From contig ML769386.1 of NCBI GenBank assembly GCA_009733575.1, positions 124,001 through 188,000 of the forward strand: a stretch of DNA of 64,000 bases, given 5' to 3'. A program made the translations under genes and the position numbers. Shown in pieces: positions 12,758 to 23,111 of this stretch. The notes under the pieces are model-generated. The model ran no database searches, was not told the origin of the DNA, and was given only the letters and a program-made list of their open reading frames with translations. Each line of letters begins with the position of its first letter. The first letter of the stretch is position 1. This stretch comes from Gymnopus androsaceus JB14. Taxonomy: Eukaryota; Basidiomycota; Agaricomycetes; Agaricales; Omphalotaceae.

Positions 12758-13221
12758 TCCTTAGCAATTTCGCATTTCCAAGTCAATGATCTCGTACCGT
12801 AGGTAGGCTGTCGAGTGTTCAAAATTCAGAAAAAAGAGGTACAGCCACTGAAAACTACAAGGATTATAAATCGAAAGGAAGACAATTACAATGTGCCAAA
12901 TAGTGGCTATTGGCCAGCAGCATGAAGTGGCTGAGATTGACCGTAATAAACGGTCAATCGGTATCACAACAATGAGCATCCAAAGTTTCCAATCTCTCGA
13001 GGTCCAAAACGCAGAGGTGAAATCCGAGATCTTGGATCCTGGACAAACTAGACCATATTTGGTGTGAGATCGTCAGCTTTGACCTCTGATTCCGCTCTGC
13101 CATAATTTATGGAATAGTTCCTGAAAATGTGAGCGCTGACCTAACCGGTACGGCGCTGTATCAAAAAAAGCAATGCCAAAACAAAATAAAAACAAAGAAA
13201 GCCGCGACGATTATCGCTTAT

Positions 13222-13303
13222 AGCAGCAACTTGTTTCGATCAAGTGACCTCGGGGTTAATTATTTTGTATGGGCCCCGCGCGCTACCACTGCGCCATGCT
13301 GCT
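13222..13303 (-). tRNA. Initiator tRNA-Met (CAT) with an 11-bp intron
   Basis: On the minus strand the cloverleaf is clear. Acceptor AGCAGCA pairs with TGCTGCT, the D arm has GCGC/GCGC, the anticodon stem CGGGG/CCCCG encloses a loop with anticodon CAT, and the T arm is ACTTG/CAAGT. An 11-bp insert sits after A37, the usual place of eukaryotic nuclear tRNA introns. Initiator identity is supported by the A1-T72 pair and by a T loop reading ATCGAAA (A54 and A60) instead of the elongator TTCRANT. It would form the methionyl-tRNA used at start codons. Confidence 0.92.
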
Positions 13304-13428
13304 ATAGATGTCTAGTTTGCTCCCTGATTTCTACCACATTCTAACAGGAGGGACGCCTGCTATCACCAGAAAAAAAGCATAAAACTACCAACATAAATAG
13401 TATAGTACATCGTACATACACCATCCAA

Positions 13429-15058
13429 TTACCGGATTCCCCGCAGAATCACTATTGCTAAGCTAACCTCAATGGTCAACGTCGTTCCCAATCTGCGTAT
13501 CGCGGCTCTGATAGCATTCTTATGCATCTTTCGCAGAACCTGACTCCAATCTCCTTTCGAATTGTAACCAGTGGGTAACCTGTTTTGCACGTGTAGCTTG
13601 AGATACTCCAGACGCGGAAACTTAGTGATGATTGTTCTATAGACGTTCTGAAGGTCCTGATTTGATAGAATAGATAGATACATTCAGCATTGGCACTTGG
13701 AATGAAAAACGAAAAACTACACACGCACCGCAGTTTGGGAAGTCTGATAATCGAGCAAGAACTCGAAACGAGTGAGATTAGGACAAGAGTCACTAAAATT
13801 CCGGATTTCATTCAGGCTAAGTCCACCATTGCGGACTCCGAAGCGCAAGACCCCCGGTTCGATAATACAAAGTTGGCGAATAGAAGGTGTTTTGGCTAGT
13901 GCTCCCCGTATCTGAAGATTCATTCGTCCTACGCGCCTCGTCATCCATACCCAATCTATCGTGAATGATGATCGACAACTCGACGCGTTCAATCGGACGA
14001 GTTCCACTGGTACATATATTGATGCAATTCTGCGAAGAGCTTGCAAAGTACCGAAGTTTTGGCAGTGCCTTCCTATCGAGAAAGTCGTTGCTTGTTCCAT
14101 CGTGATAATGTAGTACTTGAATCTCTGAATGTCGCAGGAAGAATGCCTTCAATGAGAAGGCCATTTCGGGGCAGATCGGTCAAGTAAGTAACTTCCTTCA
14201 AGAGGGGGAATGTGAAATCCTGGTCGTCGAGGAGAGCTTGAAAACGCGGACAAGGCGAGATTCTCCGTCCTTCCCGCAGATATGGGTTCGGAAGGCGAAG
14301 AGTGAGTCGCTCCAGCTTCGGACTAGAGACGGGCATGTCCTTGAGGAGCTTCGTTAGCGTGGCGTAATCGGCTAATAGCGGAGACAAAAAAAAGGTCAGT
14401 TCGCAGCTTCGGCAACATAAGTTTGACTTACGATGTATTTGCATAGAGGTAAAATCGATTTCCAGTGAGTTCAATGCAGGACCGCACAAGGAGTTCTAGA
14501 GCAAGGTGAAAAGGTCAGTGACACTACGATAGGTGTTTTGGATTGGTTACTTACGGCTAAAGATAAACTCAACCGTGTATTCTTCAAGGGAAATGGACAT
14601 CTGAGCGAGAGATTGTTTACTTCCGTGAGAGCAGGAGGAATGGAGCCACCAAACACCTCAGGAAGACTGATCGTAGTGGAAGAGAAGGCGAATGATTTTA
14701 TTGCGCCCTTCGAACCGTGTATCTCGATGTTCTTCATAAGAGCAATTGCATCAATTTCATCAGTAGACTCTACCGAGAGCTTCTTGACATGAGAAACAGG
14801 ATGAGCTCCCAATCCCACTTTTGTCGAAGGTAATCGCTGCCGTCGCTTTTCGGATTGAAGCGAGAGCGTAGGTAGGGCTGTGCCGGAAACGTCCTCATAC
14901 AAGAGTGGGTTGAAGACCTCGTAGAAGCGTTTGGAGATTTGAGTGAGAGCCCATAATGTGCTGGGATCTCCATCGATTTCTTCTAGGATGAGACGGAGCA
15001 GTTCGGTTGGCAAGGCGTTGAAACCAGAAGGGTAATCCATGACTAGGGAGTGGTACAT
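13429..15058 (-). CDS. F-box/leucine-rich protein (frameshifted; possible pseudogene)
   Basis: Start MYHSLVMDYPSGFNALPTE at 15058. Exons 14555-15058 and 14432-14495 are followed by the rest down to 13429, with another intron near 13690. An F-box-like segment FNALPTELLRLILEEIDGD lies at about 13-31, followed by a region with repeated leucine spacing (LRCPFPL, LNSLEIDF, LERLTLRLPNP, LRYFASSS, LEYLKLHV), typical of fungal F-box proteins recruiting SCF substrates. Frames break at least twice: near 14165 (CCCCGAAATGG) and near 13925. With the known indel problem in this sequence, these may be errors. It is the complete member of a tandem pair; the partial copy lies at 12378-12757. Confidence 0.7.
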
Positions 15059-15525
15059 CGTTAGCAACTTTGTATCTCCAAGCCAGTGATTTCTTACCGT
15101 ATGTAGGCTGTCGTTCAAAATTGAGAAAAAAGAAAGGTGCTCGAACCACTGAAAACTGCAAGGATTATATATCAAAAGAAAGACAATTACAATGTGCCAA
15201 ATAGTGGCTATTGGCCAACATTACAAAGCGGCTGAAGTGGCCTTTCATTGTGGCCGATCAGTATCACAACAATGAGCAATCAAATGACCAAGCTCTCGAG
15301 GCCCAAGATAAACCTGAGATCTTGATCCTGGGCAAACTAGACCATATTTGGTGTGGGATCGCCAGCTTTGACCTCTTATTTCACTTTGCCATTATCTATG
15401 TAATGGTGTCCAGAAATCTGATGTTGAAAGTGTGAGCGTTCAGATGTGGGGAGCCGGTTGTATCAAAAGTCGAAAAAAAGAAAGAAAAAAAAGAGGGAAA
15501 AGCGAAGCACTCCTTCACCTATGTT

Positions 15526-15599
15526 AGCAGCAACTTGTTTCGATCAAGTGACCTCGGGGTTAAATATTAATTATATGGGCCCCGCGCGCTACCACTGCG
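15526..15599 (-). pseudogene. Initiator tRNA-Met copy, 3' part, split by an insertion
   Basis: Matches the tRNA at 13222-13303 from its 3' end through the anticodon and D arms, with a slightly different intron, but stops after the GCGC of the D arm. The missing 5' acceptor (reading ATGCTGCT on the plus strand) is found at 16736-16745, behind a 1128-bp insertion. The gene cannot form a cloverleaf as it stands. Confidence 0.85.
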
Positions 15600-16727
15600 C
15601 ACTTTCTCAGTTTCCGCCATAAACCCTATTCCGGAAAAGGCAATAGTCTAGCAGAACATTCTAATCTATTATGACATGTGCCTGCCAGTTGCCAAATCTA
15701 AGCGCTCAGTCGGACTTGTTGCAACTCGAATAAAATATACATTTAATACTATTGTAAACTACGCGTACCTAAACGAATGACTGAAAAACAAAGCGAACGG
15801 TATTACAAACCGAATAAAGTGAGAATGCGTAGCGACGCAGGGAAAATTACAATACGAAGTCGCGAGACTGTACATAAGATATCCAGTCCATAGTGAGGAA
15901 TGCTCCAGCTGCTTTATCTTCCTCCGGCATGGCTCGCCAGATTTCGTAGTGAAGATAGAAGTCGTCCGGGTTCCAAGCGTGCCCAAACTCCATCTCAAAG
16001 CGTCGTTGCGGCGAAAGCGATGAGGAGGCATCATCGAAGATGCTATTGAATCCTTCCGATAGCCGAGCAACAGTCAGACCTGCAGGCCATGACAGTACTG
16101 AAAGGGCTGGAGTAGAGGATGAGGATGGCGGAGAAGAAGAGAATCGATAGTCTGGAGACACGGGAAATATTGAAGTGGAGGATGATGATGACTGAGAAGA
16201 AGATGGCGTTACTCGAGCTCGCTTCTTCGCCGGCATTCCCGTTACATCGCGACGCCATGGCAGATCCCAGTCGGGTTCATCTGCTTCGAGCTCCTCCAGA
16301 GTACGATCAATGAGAGCTAGCTCTGGCGGAATCCGAGCCTGAGGGGTTATGCGAACCATGTCCTTGTCAGTGATAACGTTGAGACGTCCCGTGCGTGAGC
16401 TACGTGGGCGACGCTCTGGAATGGATGTGTGTTGGGATCGCAGGACTGGTTACCGAAGGATCAAGTCGGAATTTGAACTGCATTACTGTAGGGCGAGATA
16501 AGGTAGCGCGAGACAAGAGGGCGAGATAAGGTAACGCGAGACAAGGTAGCGCGAATAAGGTAGTAATAGAGTAGGGATAACAGGCAGGTGACGGCGATGA
16601 AGAAATGGCAGGCAAATGCCATGCGAGGATATCACGCGAGCAGATACCACGCGAGCTCATAGATAAGAATCTTCTGGCAGAATATTTCCTTTCCGGGAAT
16701 AGGGTTTATGGCGGTATCTCAAAAGTG
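15600..16727. mobile_element. Non-autonomous DNA transposon inserted in a tRNA gene
   Basis: The ends are imperfect terminal inverted repeats of about 40 bp. The left end starts CACTTTCTCAGTTTCCGCC and the reverse complement of the right end starts CACTTTTGAGATACCGCC; both then share ATAAACCCTATTCC. The 8-bp sequence ccactgcg flanks both sides (15592-15599 and 16728-16735), as expected of a target-site duplication. An 8-bp TSD fits the hAT superfamily; a Mutator-like element is possible. It carries a 170-residue frame but no recognisable transposase. Confidence 0.8.
15847..16359 (-). CDS. Hypothetical protein inside the tRNA-disrupting element
   Basis: A 170-residue frame starting MVRITPQARIPPELALIDRT. 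The frame is open about 70 nt further upstream (TGRLNVITDKDMVRIT) but with no further in-frame start. The middle is basic (AKKRARV) then serine-rich; the end contains FGHAWNPDDFYLHYEIWRAM and WISYVQSRDFVL. No family was recognised. It lies wholly between the inverted repeats of the insertion, so it may be cargo or a remnant of the element's own gene; it lacks the acidic triad context and hAT dimerisation motif of a transposase. Confidence 0.45.
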   Translation of the reverse strand: MVRITPQARIPPELALIDRTLEELEADEPDWDLPWRRDVTGMPAKKRARVTPSSSQSSSSSTSIFPVSPDYRFSSSPPSSSSTPALSVLSWPAGLTVARLSEGFNSIFDDASSSLSPQRRFEMEFGHAWNPDDFYLHYEIWRAMPEEDKAAGAFLTMDWISYVQSRDFVL

Positions 16728-16735
16728 CCACTGCG

Positions 16736-16745
16736 CCATGCTGCT
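16736..16745 (-). pseudogene. 5' remnant of the split initiator tRNA
   Basis: Reads as the first nucleotides of the tRNA-iMet acceptor on the minus strand, directly after the second target-site duplication. Joining it to 15526-15599 without the insertion and one copy of the 8-bp duplication restores the acceptor stem. Confidence 0.75.
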
Positions 16746-16897
16746 ATGATCTACATAGCTTATTCCGAGATATCTCGCCCAATCTAACAAGAGAGAAGCA
16801 CTATCAAACTTCACGAGCGTTTTCTTTTGTTCAAACCACGCCTGCTATCGCCAGAAAATGAAATAAAATTATCCTTGAAAAAAATCATAACTAACAT

Positions 16898-18866
16898 CTA
16901 CGAACTCCCCTCCTCATCGAGACTCTTATCACCCTTTGCCCCACTACTCCCATTGCTCATAGTACTCTTCGGCCTCGGCCCCGCACTTCCCGGGCGATCT
17001 TTATTGGTGAGCAGACTCTGGAAAAAGTTCTGCAACACCTCGTGCTGACTTTGACCTCCACCAGTGGGACTGACACCGGGCGACGGAGATGCTGGTGGTC
17101 TCCCACCTGAATTCGTGGGTGAGTTATTTGTGGGTGAGAGAATCTTCATCTGTGCACGACGGCCTGGACGGTCAGATCTTTCAGGGCGGTCTGATAATGA
17201 GGTAGAGAAAGAGGTGTTTGAAGCGCCCGCGGTGCTTTCCATTTCCATGAAAAGCTTTTCGACGTTTGGGAGATTGAATGAGTTGGTTCCCATGGGACCG
17301 ACAATACCTGCACCTAAAGCGAAAGCAAAATTTGAGAAAGTTTAAGAGTAGGTTTGTGGGCAAGCTCACCTGCACCGTAGACTCCTTCGGGGTCTGTAGG
17401 ATTTCTGAAAGCACCTCTGGGATCCCGATCGGCCTTTTTCGTGTTTTCGTCGTAATTTTTGGCGAGGAATAATTGTTCCGGAGTAGGATTGTTGAACGGA
17501 GGTAGCGGGGGAGGCTATATACAAGAATGTCAGTTTTTCAACTCATACTCGGGAAGGACCAACTTACTTTTGTCCCTTGGTCTGGCACCAGAGACGAAAA
17601 CATCCTCCTGGCTCCGTCGTTGGCTTCCTCACCCTCTATATCCTTCTCCCAAGCTTCACCCCATCCTTTGGGATCAAACTCTCTAAGAACGGTGATCTTA
17701 CCCCAAGAATCCCATCCCGCGGGGATCACGACACGATCTCGGTCTAATGTATTGGGGCGGTGAATGAAGGGAAACGGGTTGCGAGTAGGAGCTTCTCCGC
17801 CAGTCGGTGATGGTGCAGGAGGGACGAAAAGCGTATGTAGAGTATACTGACGCATGACGGAGAGTGTTTCGGGAAGAGGAGTAGTATAGAACAGGGCGGC
17901 TCCGTCTATATGAATGAGATGAGGTCGAGCCGTAAAAGCAAAAAGTCAAACCCACATTTGAGGCAGACCGTTCTTAGAATCTGCATAATACCGTCGGTTC
18001 TCTCCTCCCATTCACCTCCTTTACCTTTGACCATTCCGCCACCTAGACCGGCAGCCATACCTCCGCCCAAGCCTCCTGTAGCACCATCCTGACCATCGTC
18101 AATGAGATCTGCTTTGGTGCAAACGACAATGATAGGGACGCCAGGTAGCGTTGTGTGTTAGTGTGCCAGGACCTAACGGTAATACAGTGCTGGAAGACAG
18201 AGATGAAGACGGGGCAATGGGATCAGATGAGGGTTCCGTGTAATGTTGTAGATGTGATTGCCCTAAAGATGTTTAGAAATGTTAAAGCCAGAAAAAGGAT
18301 AAATAATTACATCTTTCCCGATTATCTTCTCTTACAATCTCCAAGTCTCTTCCGTCCTTTGCGTCACCCTGCGCCCATGCTTCGATCCATCCCAGCCATT
18401 CTTCGAGTTCTTCTACAAAGGTCCACGGTTGTGTCCAATCTAGAACAACGACAATGGCTGTATGTGACAAGGACGTTCTTGGAGGAAGAAAGTGTGGTAC
18501 GAGAGAAGTAAATGCTGGGTCGGCTGAGGGAACGATATAAACTGATAAACGAGCAAGTGTATCTAAAGAAAGTTAATATAAAGACAAAATAGTAGTCAAT
18601 ACTAGAATACCTTCGTCGCCTTCGTCTCTAACGTCTGCCCAATCGTATCCCAAGGCAAAATCAGCCCTTCCTTCACTGGTGCTGGCACCTAGATCTGGGG
18701 GTGCTTTCCCTAATATTGCAGAAGCAAGTGTACTTTTTCCAGTTCCAGGTTTTCCCAATAAAAGAACATTTTTGGAAGGTATGGAACGCGAAGAAGACAC
18801 GCTGTCGAGAATTGAAGACCAAAGGTCTTGAGGAGGCGGAGAAGGCGATGATGGGCGTGATTCCAT
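16898..18866 (-). CDS. Cytoplasmic dynein light intermediate chain
   Basis: Six exons (18611-18866, 18311-18562, 17956-18262, 17568-17905, 17370-17514, 16898-17313), all GT..AG, give 570 residues after removing one extra base. A P-loop GKPGTGKST lies at about 38-46 and is followed by FALGYDWADVRDEGDE, the DLIC-type Ras-like fold. Next come VVVLDWTQPWTFVEELEEWL, QSHLQHYTEP, PIIVVCTKADLIDDG (the NKxD-like TKAD guanine-side loop) and GWDSWGKITVLREFDPKGW, all classic DLIC segments. The C-terminus is disordered and Ser/Pro-rich but contains NEVLQNFF-like helix HEVLQNFFQSLL, matching the adaptor-binding helix of DLICs. The chain links dynein heavy chain to cargo adaptors for retrograde transport and nuclear migration in hyphae. 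The frame shifts near 18148 by one base before VPIIVVC; in a gene expected to be single-copy this suggests sequence error. It shares a 113-bp upstream region with TIP41. Confidence 0.92.
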
Positions 18867-18979
18867 TCTGTCCGAGATTCAGATTTACGCGGGATTAGGA
18901 CACGAATAATCGTAACATGTAGTCAGTTGATGGTTGAGTCCGAGCCTTGAGCGCTTATCTTTGTTGCCTCTCTTACACA
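18867..18979. promoter_or_regulatory. Compact divergent promoter region, DLIC / TIP41
   Basis: Only 113 bp separate the two divergent start codons, so this segment and the 5' UTRs must hold both promoters. No clear TATA box was seen. Bidirectional control is inferred from spacing only. Confidence 0.5.
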
Positions 18980-20156
18980 ATGAGCGCTACTCCAGCTTTT
19001 AATCCTATCATGAAGCCAGCTATTGCTCTGCCAAAGCATTCCCTCCTAGAATCGCCCAATTCTCGTTCAATCCTTATCGGGAAATGGCGCATAACTGCCT
19101 CTACCAATCCCATTTCTAATGCGTCCCAATGTGATGCTTTACAGGCCAATCTAGGAATTCCGTTGCCAGAAATGACCTTTGGCAATAATATCTTGAAGCT
19201 CGAGTATCGACCATCAGGTCGATTTGACACCGATAATGATAATGATAGCGAGAATGGTGAGGATGAGCCGGAGGAAGATCAAGGCTGGATATACGAGTTT
19301 AATACCGAAAACGCGCTGCAAGGCGTGAAAAAGGGTGAGCTGGAACCTGGAGACGGAGGCGTAAAGGTAAACTATGCAGATGCATGGCTGAAGAGTCGGT
19401 AAATGCTCTCTGACGCTCGATAATTTATCAGATTCTAATCTTTCGTTATAGAACAGGTCCATCGCCACTTTTACCCATGCCTAAAACTGTTCCTACAAAG
19501 CCCTATGACTGGACTTACACTACGACCTATGCCGGTCATTCTTCTTCCTCCAGTCCTTCGTGGAAACCAGCAAATCCCGCGAATCCAGTCCATGCTATCC
19601 CCCTCGCAGAACTCACCAGGCCGGATCCTATTCTCTTTTACGCAGAAGTACCTCTATTCGAGGACGAACTGCACGATAATGGCTCAAGTGGCTTGCTCGT
19701 GAGGATAGTAAGTTTATTCTCCATTCTCTCAGTGTAACATGTACTGGACTCAACGGCTCAGCGAGTCATGCCGACATGTATATTCATCCTCGCCCGATTC
19801 ACGCTGAGGGTCGATGGTGTCCTATTCCGGACATTCGATACGCGAATGTACTCGTCTTTGGAAAAAGGCGATCCTCCGATCGTGGTGAGGGAGACAAGTG
19901 GCTGGGAGGCACCGTATGAAGGTGTTAAGAATGTGAGCTTTCTTTTCTTCAAACAAATTTTTTAATTCAACGGTCTTGACACCTCTTATCCTAGCGTCTT
20001 CCAAAACGGGACGACCTTACACCCCTCACCGATCCTGCCTTCATCTCCAAGATACTTTCCGAGTTGCCACAGTCCCAAACGACTGGAGCATCAACTGGAT
20101 GGAGGGGGTTGGGTCGAAGGTGTGAATGGATCGTACCAGATGTATCTCATGGATGA
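18980..20156 (+). CDS. TIP41: TIP41-like regulator of PP2A-type phosphatase signalling
   Basis: Four exons (18980-19398, 19452-19707, 19762-19932, 19995-20156) with matching phases give 335 residues. The TIP41 family core is evident: NNILKLEY (about 74-81), GVKVNYADAWLKSR (about 127-140), PYDWTYTTTYAG, DPILFYAEVPLFEDELHDNG, then RVMPTCIFILARFTLRVDGV and a RTFDTRMYSS segment. In yeast, Tip41 binds Tap42 or PP2A catalytic subunits and modulates TOR-pathway output in the cytosol; that role is inferred from family. The stop after SHG follows a GGGGG run, and an alternative frame (GWVEGVNGSYQMYLMDEL) stays open past it, so the last about 20 residues are uncertain. Confidence 0.92.
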
Positions 20157-22368
20157 ATTGGTAAATACTCAATCGAAAAGCTGTTAATTTTTTTCTTCTC
20201 TTTTTTCGAAATGTTTCCTCATATTGCGTGAAATTCGTCCTGTTCTCTTGGAATAGATCTGAACGCATTGGCGGACTGCAGAGCATTCCGTTGTTTTCCA
20301 AAAAAGTTTTCCGGCACTTTCATTGGTTAGACATCGAGCGCTGTTATTCGGTGCGTCAATTCCATCGTTCAAAATCCGCATCTGAGGTTTACATCGACAA
20401 GGCTTCTATCATTATCGTGCTGTTGAATACGAGAGCGAAGGAACCGGTTTCTCAAACCTAGCTCTTGTTTGGGAAGCAAGACGACCCTGAAAAAGATACA
20501 GGCAAAGCGCGGATATTGCATAGGTGTAAGGCTTCTATCATCATTGTACTGTTGAATCCCAGGACGAGGGAACCGGTTTCTCAAACTTACCTCTTGTTTG
20601 GGGAACAAGACGACCCTGAAAAAGATACAGGCAAAGCGCGGATATTGCATAGGCGTAAGGCTTCCATCAGCATTGTGCTGTTGAATATGAGGGCGAGGGA
20701 ACCCGATTCTCAAACTTACCTCTTGTTTGGGGAGCAAGACGACCCTGAAAAAAAAAACCAGGCGGAGCGCGCACTAGGCGTGCTGATATCTTACGAAAAC
20801 ATCTCATCGCTCGTCTCATTGGATCGATGTATCCCCGGGGTTCATGAACTTCTCAAGAGCCTTTTTTCTTTCCACTTGAAACGCATTGCATGCTGAAATT
20901 ACCTCACTGTCTAGATAGATATTTCACTACTTTGAAGCTGTTCTTAGCCTTTCTTGCATTTCACGATGACGTGCGTGACTCGTACCAGTGCGGTTTACAC
21001 CTCTTATACTGATTCGTGAATTTGCGTGTTATAGGGTTTACAATGCCACCTCTTTGGCCCAGCGATGTTTTCGGTATGTACTTCTGAGTCGTTTGGATCA
21101 GCGGTGTTCTCGGGCAGCCTAATCAAGCGCTTTCAAGGCCTGAGACGACTTGTGGTATTTTCGTTGTTCAAATGCCTTTGAAGCTATGAACCCTCCCGCA
21201 GTTTTGACTAGACTTTGGCATTCGTCGCTTCTCGCCATGAAATGCTAGTGACATAGTTCATGAATGCAACTCTCAGATGCAGTATGTAAGTACAAATGAC
21301 ACTAGAACCATGGTTTCTGACAGCCTAGCGTACATTGCAGATCGTGTTTGCAGATTCGTGTTGTACATCGTTCACTGCCAAACCTTTCGCTGCTTCCCAC
21401 TTCTGTACAGCTGTCCCCATGATCCCGGAACATGCCTTTCATTAGAGGAATGCCTTTGTAAGATAGGCGAGTCCATCCTGTCCTGTAAACGGAAGACGTA
21501 TCGTTGATGAGATTCGTAGCCCGTAACTACCATGGACTCGCCACATGGGTGCCACGAGTGCCACGGTCAAAGCTGTTTATACTTACAGGGTTTTTGACGT
21601 CTTCTTCTGGTCTTCTTTGTTCTTGCCACGTTTGATGTGAAGAGAGTTGGGTGGATCAATATCTTGATGGACCAAATGTTTCAACTGTTTTGGTAAGGGT
21701 GGACTATCCGCTGACCTTGGCTAGACATGTGCGTTACATAGCTGTAGGTAAGATTTCTCCGAACCTGCTGTGGGATAGGGGGCGATTAAACCTAGCCATT
21801 CAGGTAAACAATACTTGGGGCTTGCGCTTCATTAGATTCTATATGCGGACTGCGCCACAAGCTAGATGTACCGCGTATACCTTCGAAGAATGATCCAGTG
21901 CTACTTCTCGCACATGAAGCCTTAACCCTTCAGGGGTTGAGATGTTCAAGTTTCCAAGATTCTACAGCTGATGCGGGGTATTCCGCGCCACGTTGACTAT
22001 TTTCTCGGAGGTGATTTAATTATCGATAATCAAATGACCATCTATGACCATATTCTGTTTACTGCGGGTTCATTGCTAGGTTCGCGCACGCCGCCAACTG
22101 CATCCGACTTCTCCGGGGTCAGATTCATGAGATTTGATCGACGTCGACGGAGGGATAAACGAAAGACAAATCGACAACGCTTCACAGCTTCAGCTTCCCA
22201 TCATAACCGGTACATATTCATTATTCTGTCTTTTGCGGTGGTGCGTTTCCGCTTTACTTCCAAAGCGGGGGAGAAGTTCATTCCTTTACTTTATCATACA
22301 GCTATTTGATATTACAATTTAGGGATACAAATCCAGCCCATTATGATTAACATGCAAGCTGCCATTCT
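20157..22368. other. Gene-poor region between TIP41 and the zinc-finger cluster
   Basis: Holds the 129-bp tandem repeat described separately. The rest (20.2-20.4 and 20.9-22.3 kb) has only short frames without domains. No promoter, RNA or transposon ends were recognised. Confidence 0.45.
20400..20760. repeat. Three-copy 129-bp tandem repeat, open on both strands
   Basis: Units begin with aaggcttc at about 20400, 20528 and 20657. The period of 129 bp is 43 codons, so frames persist. Plus-strand translation repeats LLFGEQDDPEKDTGKARILH; minus-strand translation repeats RFPRPGIQQYNDDRSLTPMQ. The units differ by scattered substitutions, and one plus-strand unit has a stop. Whether it belongs to a gene is unclear. 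Confidence 0.8.
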
Positions 22369-23111
22369 TTACTTGGCCTGAGGCGACTGAGGACAAGCAT
22401 TCCTATTCTTCAAATGTCTAACATGAGCGCGAGGCGCAGTGAATCTCTTCCCGCAGTATTGACATTCGATCTTCTTCTGGAGCATGCGATGCTTATAGTC
22501 AAGATGATCTACATGGATCGCCAGGGCGGGTCAGTTAAAAAGAAACCACATATGTCTGCCACCACTTACATTGCAGATTGTGCTTCGCAGTGTAACTCTT
22601 TCCACAGGTGGTACAGCCAAAAGGCTTTATGCTTCCACCGCCCCCGCGAATGCTTCTTCCACCGCCTCTTGGTGTCTCCTAGAAGGAATGAGCGTAAACA
22701 TCGCAATATTCGACAACAGCTCACTGGGGCTACGCGTCTCTCCCACTCCAAGCTCGTTTCTTCTGATGGTGGATGATCAGCTGTTTCTCTGCCGCCACCA
22801 ATAAAGCTGGATCCCGAGTCCGAGTCCAGTACGGTTGGATACTGAGGCTGGCTGGTAGCCAGCGAGGATATCGCTACCGGGACAGCGAGATGAGCGTCTC
22901 GAGCTGGAATGAACGAATTCGGAACAACAATAGGCAGAGCCGGAAGAGAAGTGACTTGTGATTGACCTAACGCCACAACAAAAGTTGGCCAGTTGGAAAT
23001 GTATTCAGACATCGACGGTGAGGTCGCGCCTGTGGACATGAAATCATCGGTGTCCAATGGTGGGAACAGGTTGTACATGTCATCAAGAGGATGGTGAGGA
23101 AAGGGTTCCAT
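22369..23111 (-). CDS. Zinc-finger protein A (C2H2 + C2HC pair)
   Basis: Three exons (22725-23111, 22570-22678, 22369-22508) with phases 0 and 1 give 211 residues. The N-terminus (MEPFPHHPLDDMYNLFPP) is acidic and proline/serine-rich, like an activation region. The C-terminus has finger 1, CTTC-x12-H-x4-H, ending HNLQYHLDYKH, and finger 2, CQYCGKRFTAPRAHVRHLKN, whose last ligand appears to be Cys in the following NRNAC. A basic linker (GGGRSIRGGGGSIK) precedes finger 1. The second intron cuts finger 1 between Leu-Gln and the first ligand His. It is probably a nuclear DNA-binding regulator; target unknown. It is the cleanest member of the cluster and its borders were used to model the paralogues. 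Confidence 0.88.

Larger units (their letters stand above)
12310..13375. repeat. Tandem duplication unit 1 (truncated F-box gene + tRNA-iMet)
   Basis: This block repeats, with divergence, the order seen at 13380-15600 plus 16736-16860: F-box 3' end, F-box 5' end, a shared upstream segment (the motif caatgtgccaaatagtggct occurs near 12890 and 15190), tRNA-iMet, and a shared flank (cgcctgctatc.ccagaaaa near 13350 and 16840). The direct repeat is read from the sequence; the order of events is inferred. Confidence 0.75.
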
